Source: Antilocapra americana
Lineage: Eukaryota; Chordata; Mammalia; Artiodactyla; Antilocapridae
Direction: 5' to 3'
DNA length: 64,000 nt
Assembly (NCBI GenBank): GCA_007570785.1
Contig: ML660201.1
Location: 50,698,411-50,762,410, forward strand
Position 1 is the stretch's first letter. The number at the start of each line of letters is the position of its first letter. A program made the translations under genes and the position numbers. The notes under the pieces were generated by a model. That model saw nothing but the letters and a program-made list of their open reading frames with translations, had not been told where the DNA came from and searched no databases. This document shows, in pieces, positions 59,665 to 64,000 of the stretch.

Positions 59665-62010
59665 GCGTGCGGGCGGCTCGCCCGCCCACGCTCTCACCCC
59701 CCGCCCCGGCCGCACGTGACCACCACTTGATGTCTGGAGATACCGTCTGTCTCAACCTACCTCGAGTGGCGAGTCCAGACACCATCACCAGGCAAAGAGA
59801 AGGAGGTGGGGACAGTCACACCCCCCGAGGTGGGGGGCTCCCGCTGGTGGGAGGAGTAGATGCTCGACGGCTGGTGACCTTTATAACCCGGCCTCCCCCG
59901 TCCCCCGTCAGCATCGGCCTGTGTGACCGCTGTAATAGATCTTTTTTACTACCCCACCAGCCAGGGAGACGCAGCGAGGCCGTGCGCTCCTGGCTGGCTT
60001 TTAGTTTTAATTCCTGACTGTTCTCTTACTGCCAAAACCCATGACTGTTATTTCCGGCTTGGCAGGAGTTGGGTTCTGCCAGGAATGCTGCTCTGTGTGC
60101 GTGAAAAGGGTATTTTCTGTATAATGGGCATTTCCAGGGAGAGCTCACCTTTAATAAGAGCAGGGAGCCAGCGCTTTCATGTTCTGTTTTTCTCCTTCCC
60201 GAGGCAGCTTGACAGCCCCACGCCCACCCCCGCAGGTCCGTCAGTATCCCCAGAGCTGCTTTCTCAAGCAGTCGATCCAGTAACCTGTTTCCCTTCCACC
60301 CAACTAAACAGGCATCTCTGCACTGTTTCCTACTTCCCCCCTCACCCCCCCACCCCGATCCACACTCCTCACCAGGCCATTCTGAGGGCACCTGGCCCAA
60401 CAGCCATCCTTCCAGACAAACCCCCTGCTCTTCGGAAAACTGCTACAAAGCACAACTGATTTTTTTAACCACCATTGGTGGTGGAGGGGCTCTGATCCCG
60501 CCGGGGAGGTTCCCTAACCAGGAGCCCTTTTCTTAGGCCAGCCTGCTTTGCAGAGCACAGAACCATCCTTAGGAAATGAAAATGAGGCTCTGTGCTTGAC
60601 TGCAAAGTGGATCCAGTGGTCTTAACTGTGTCCTTCTTGAACCGTCTTACCCCTTACGGCCACCCCAGTCACGCCTGCTGCCCTCTCCCCTCCTCTGAAA
60701 TTCCCCAGTGGGCATCTCCTCGCTGCCACTAAAACCCACCAGCCCAGTAACCAAGGGGCTGGTGTTAACCCAGACCCCCTCCCCAAGTGCTTCCGAGATT
60801 AAAACTGCTTCATCGGGAGGTAGTGTTTGTTCTTTTCAAGAACTAGGCTCCACAGTGGTGGTGGTGATGGCGAAGGTGGGTGGTGGTAATCATAGCAGAT
60901 CCAGTGAAGACAGTTTCTTGCAAGCTCCAGCAATTCAACAGTTTCTCATTTGCTGGGAACATGGGTTCCCATGTAGCAAGTCATACGTTGTACCCTGTAC
61001 TCCTTAGCTAGTTAAACTCACGAGCTGTGTTTTACAACTAATCCTTAATAACTATGGTAAATAACTGTGACTGTGGGTTTTTTAAAATCTATCATCCTCA
61101 TCCAGAAGTGAACCAGCATACCAGTTCTTGCAATAAGGTATTACTCTCAGAATATTAAGCACATTCTTGTAGAGAAAAAAAAAGTTTTATGTATGCATAG
61201 AAACACACACATACGTACCTTCATCCTCACATGTGGTACCTAGGGTCTCATTTGATATTGTGTAGGAAATCTCACAAGCTTTTCCTGAAGTCATCTGTAA
61301 AATAGTCTCATCACTAAGGCATCCCAAATGCCAACTGGTGAATCCAGGATCAAAATGCATTTGTACTGTTAAATTATAGGGTTTAGAACAAAAGAAACCC
61401 TTCTCTGTGTCTCATAGTCCCACCCCTCAGCCTTGGCGTGAATTCTTTTAAAATAAGGGCAGGAAGATGTCTAACTTTCTCTTTGTTCTTCATTCTGGAA
61501 CTAAGAGCAAGTCTTTGGAAGACAAATGCAGCGTATTTAATAATGTTTGTAAGCAAATCTAAGTGAGGTGTTTGGCAAGAAATCCTGTAACTGATTTCCA
61601 TCCAAACCTACATATATAGCACAATATTATGTGTCGTACAATTACTGTGAGAACTGTGAATACGTGTAACTTTTTTTAGTATTGGCCCTGGGGAGGGAAA
61701 GATATTGTATTATCATATATGCTTTTTTTTTTTTTGCAATAAGGGTTTATTCTCAGAACACCAAGTAAATCTATCTCTATATTAAAAAATATATGTAATA
61801 TATACATATTCAAACTATATACAGAGCCTGTTTTAAAAAAAAATTACAGTATTATTTAGTAAAATGATCTGTTCTATGGACCAAATGTAAAATATTTATA
61901 AATGAAGATGCATTTTAAATGTCTATAAATGGTGTTATAACTAGAGCACGGGCGTTATGTACGTTTCTAAGAATATAGAGGAAAAAATAATAAAGGTTCT
62001 ATGATATACA
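59665..62010 (+). other. SLC6A1: SLC6A1 3' UTR
   Basis: About 2.35 kb from the stop to the probable cleavage site. The first 800 bases are GC-rich; from about 61,020 the sequence becomes strongly A/T-rich, with several ATTTA pentamers (for example near 61,853) and a T run at 61723-61735. No ruminant SINE or BovB copy is recognisable inside it, in contrast to the introns and flanks, which suggests selection on the UTR. The length fits the roughly 4-kb SLC6A1 mRNA known in mammals. Confidence 0.85.
61989..61994 (+). terminator. SLC6A1: SLC6A1 polyadenylation signal AATAAA
   Basis: A canonical AATAAA at the end of the A/T-rich 3' UTR. A CA dinucleotide about 14 bases further on (near 62008) is a plausible cleavage site, and a GT/G-rich stretch (62010-62041, including ttcttgggggtggggg) follows as a downstream element. 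Weaker AATAAG hexamers occur at about 61133 and 61738. Confidence 0.85.
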
Positions 62011-62749
62011 GTGTTGGACCCTCAGTTCTTGGGGGTGGGGGCACAATAACCTCTTTCATCAGAACAGTGGTAGACACACACAAAAAACATGAAAATATTT
62101 TTCCCCAACAGAGAGAGATTTGGGCTCAAAATCAAGGGACATGGAGCTGGACTTCCCCCAGAGTCTTGGACTGAGTGAATAGAAAGTAATTCTGAGCCAC
62201 ATAAGGGAGATGGTTTCACTGTGCTAAACTATAAGGCGGTAAGAGCACTTAGTTACCAACACTCATTCTCTTGTGACTCATTCCTCAAACTACTTAGTTT
62301 TAAAATCTTATTTAAAAATTGAATTCTACAGAGCAGTTTTAAGACTGATTCAACAATCACCCAGATTCACCAGTTTCCGTCCTGTTGTCACTTTTAAGTC
62401 TGTCCAGCAGGGTTTGTCTGGGAAGCAGAAATGCTCCGAGTGTTATGGGATAAGGGATTTATTATAGGAATAAGCCTTTTACAGTTGTGGGAGAAATAAG
62501 GGAGTAAGGGTCTAAGAGAGTTGGGACAGTGGACAGTCACTAATGAGGTGAGATAGTCACTAACGAGAAGAGGTAGGAGTGGGCCTGGTACATATTAATG
62601 CTCAGCCTTTCTGATGGAGAAAGTTGGCTGGAGCACTGTATAAAACAATTCAAGAACCCAAATTCAGGGACGTTTTATGAATCAACTGGCCTACGCTCTT
62701 CAAAAATATCAAGGTCATAAAAGGCAAAATGGAAAAAATTTTCAGAGTA

Positions 62750-63225
62750 AGGAAACATGACAACGGAATGCAATGCCTCCTCCCAAATTAGACCCTGGGC
62801 CAGAGGGAAAAAAAAAACTTTTATTCTTTTGTTATAAAGGGCGTTAGTGGGACACTAGGTGACGTTTTAATAAATTAAAAATTTTAGTAAGATGAGATAA
62901 TAATACTGTGTCAGTGTTACTTTCCCGATTTTGACTTGCTTTGTGGATACGTACGAGAACATCCTTGCTTTTAGGAAACACAATGCTGAAATACTCAGGA
63001 GTGAAGGAATACCTTGTCTACAATTTATTCTCCAATGACTGAGGAAAAATAATTACGTACACATATGTGGTACGTGCATGTGTGTGTCGTGTGTGTGTCG
63101 AGTGGGAAAGAGATGAGGAAACAGGCACGTGTGGAGAAAGACCAGCTGAGAAATCTGGGGGAAGGCTGTACAGGAATTATACTAGTTTTGCAACTTCCTA
63201 GTGAAATTATTTAAACAATCAAGGA
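62750..63225 (+). repeat. Old L1 (L1M-type) 3' UTR
   Basis: Forward and diverged: acatgacaacggaatgcaat, tgggccagagggaaaaaa, agaacatccttgcttttagg, aatgctgaaatactcagg and gtgaaattatttaaacaatc follow the L1M 3' end order. Confidence 0.7.
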
Positions 63226-63426
63226 AGACCTGGGTGTCCCCTTCATTTGAGGAGAGCTGGACAGGGCTGTGGGCATGGGGTTTCCTGCAGGGGTGGGGGT
63301 GGAGAGATGCACGCAGGCTTTGGTTTGTAGCAGGACCACCCCTCACTCACACTCCTACTGCGCTAACTGTCCCTTTTCTTCCCGAAAGCCACTCCTTCAA
63401 GTCACCTCCTTGGTTGGTACCAGGCT

Positions 63427-63462
63427 CACCCGGCCAGGCTGCATGTGTGTGTGTGTGTGTGT
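63427..63462 (+). repeat. (TG)n microsatellite
   Basis: A short TG run (about 63443-63461) in the downstream flank. Confidence 0.75.
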
Positions 63463-63705
63463 TGGGGGGCCCTCCTTGCTGTGAGAGCTGCCGGGCGAAG
63501 TCATCCCCTTTCTGCTCCCTCGGTCTCCCCCACTGCGGCTGGAAGGGAGTGGCTGTGTCTCGTGGGTCTTTGGGCGGCCAGGACTGGCACACAATTGATC
63601 ACAGGCCAGTGCTCCAAGGAGATGCGCTTGTAGTTTCCGATTCTTGAAATTCTGCATTTCGGGATACACCCCAGCTAGTAATAACTAACCCCTGCCCAAC
63701 CCCCG

Positions 63706-63868
63706 GGGCTTCCCAGGTGGAGCAGAGGTAAAGGACCTGCCTGCCCACGCAGGAGGCAAGGGGCGCAAGTCTGATCCCCCGAGGAGGGCACGGCACCCCG
63801 CTCCGGCCTCCTCGCCTGGAGGATCCCGTGGACAGAGGGCCTGGCGGGCCACAGCGCGGAGGGCCACC
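63706..63868 (+). repeat. Bov-tA SINE, 3' truncated
   Basis: ggcttcccaggtggagcagag head and ctccggcctcctcgcctgg body. It is unusually C/G-rich for the family and the tail is lost after about 63,860. Confidence 0.8.
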
Positions 63869-64000
63869 AGGAGCACACGCGCCCACCCCTGTCTCGTCAG
63901 GACCCGCTGACCTACAGGCAGTGGCCCCGACCTGACCAGTTCGCCTGGGTCCCCTGAAAGGGTCCTCCGGCCCGGTGCTGTCCGAGCCGATGAGACACGG

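Larger units (their letters stand above)
62011..64000. other. Downstream flank
   Basis: After the polyadenylation region no exon was recognised. 62,040-62,750 and 63,225-63,700 are unique sequence without a feature I can name. From about 63,870 to the end the sequence is GC-rich with several CG dinucleotides, but too short to call an island. Confidence 0.55.

Overview
This is a window of nuclear DNA from a ruminant, most likely a bovid (cattle, sheep or goat; the sequence alone does not tell me which). The evidence is the dense load of ruminant-lineage retroelements: about twenty tRNA-derived Bov-tA SINEs, about a dozen 3' fragments of the BovB (RTE) LINE, CHR-type SINEs and a small mariner-type MITE. 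These lie over an older mammalian layer of L1, L2 and MIR. Nothing prokaryotic, viral or CRISPR-like was seen.

The window holds one recognisable protein gene, complete and on the + strand: SLC6A1, the sodium- and chloride-coupled GABA transporter GAT-1. I could place all 14 coding exons with GT-AG boundaries and consistent reading phase. The coding segments add up to 1,800 bases, that is 599 codons plus a stop, which is the length I know for mammalian GAT-1. A CpG island with a probable untranslated first exon ends at a donor at 22,382/22,383. A probable second untranslated exon lies at 45,167-45,227. The start codon is at 46,030, the stop at 59,662-59,664, and a single canonical AATAAA at 61,989 closes a 3' UTR of about 2.35 kb.

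Layout: 1-21,890 is intergenic flank made mostly of repeats (Bov-tA, BovB, a 3' L1 fragment, a split older L1) with unique sequence between them. 21,890-22,800 is a G-rich polypurine tract followed by the CpG-island promoter and exon 1. 22,383-45,166 is the 22.8-kb first intron. It is relatively poor in young repeats over its first 7 kb and carries several candidate regulatory motifs: an X-box (RFX type), a TAAT cluster, a 16-bp palindrome and a 48-base Z-DNA-type tract. 45,167-62,010 holds the remaining exons and the 3' UTR. 62,010-64,000 is downstream flank with an old L1 3' end and a Bov-tA SINE.

I found no undescribed biological system. The items most worth a second look are well-resolved nested retroelement insertions with readable target-site duplications, a five-unit minisatellite with inverted CCAAT boxes in intron 14, and candidate regulatory sequence in intron 1. 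Repeat names are assigned from recognition of the consensus, not from a database run, so subfamily labels and end points are approximate.
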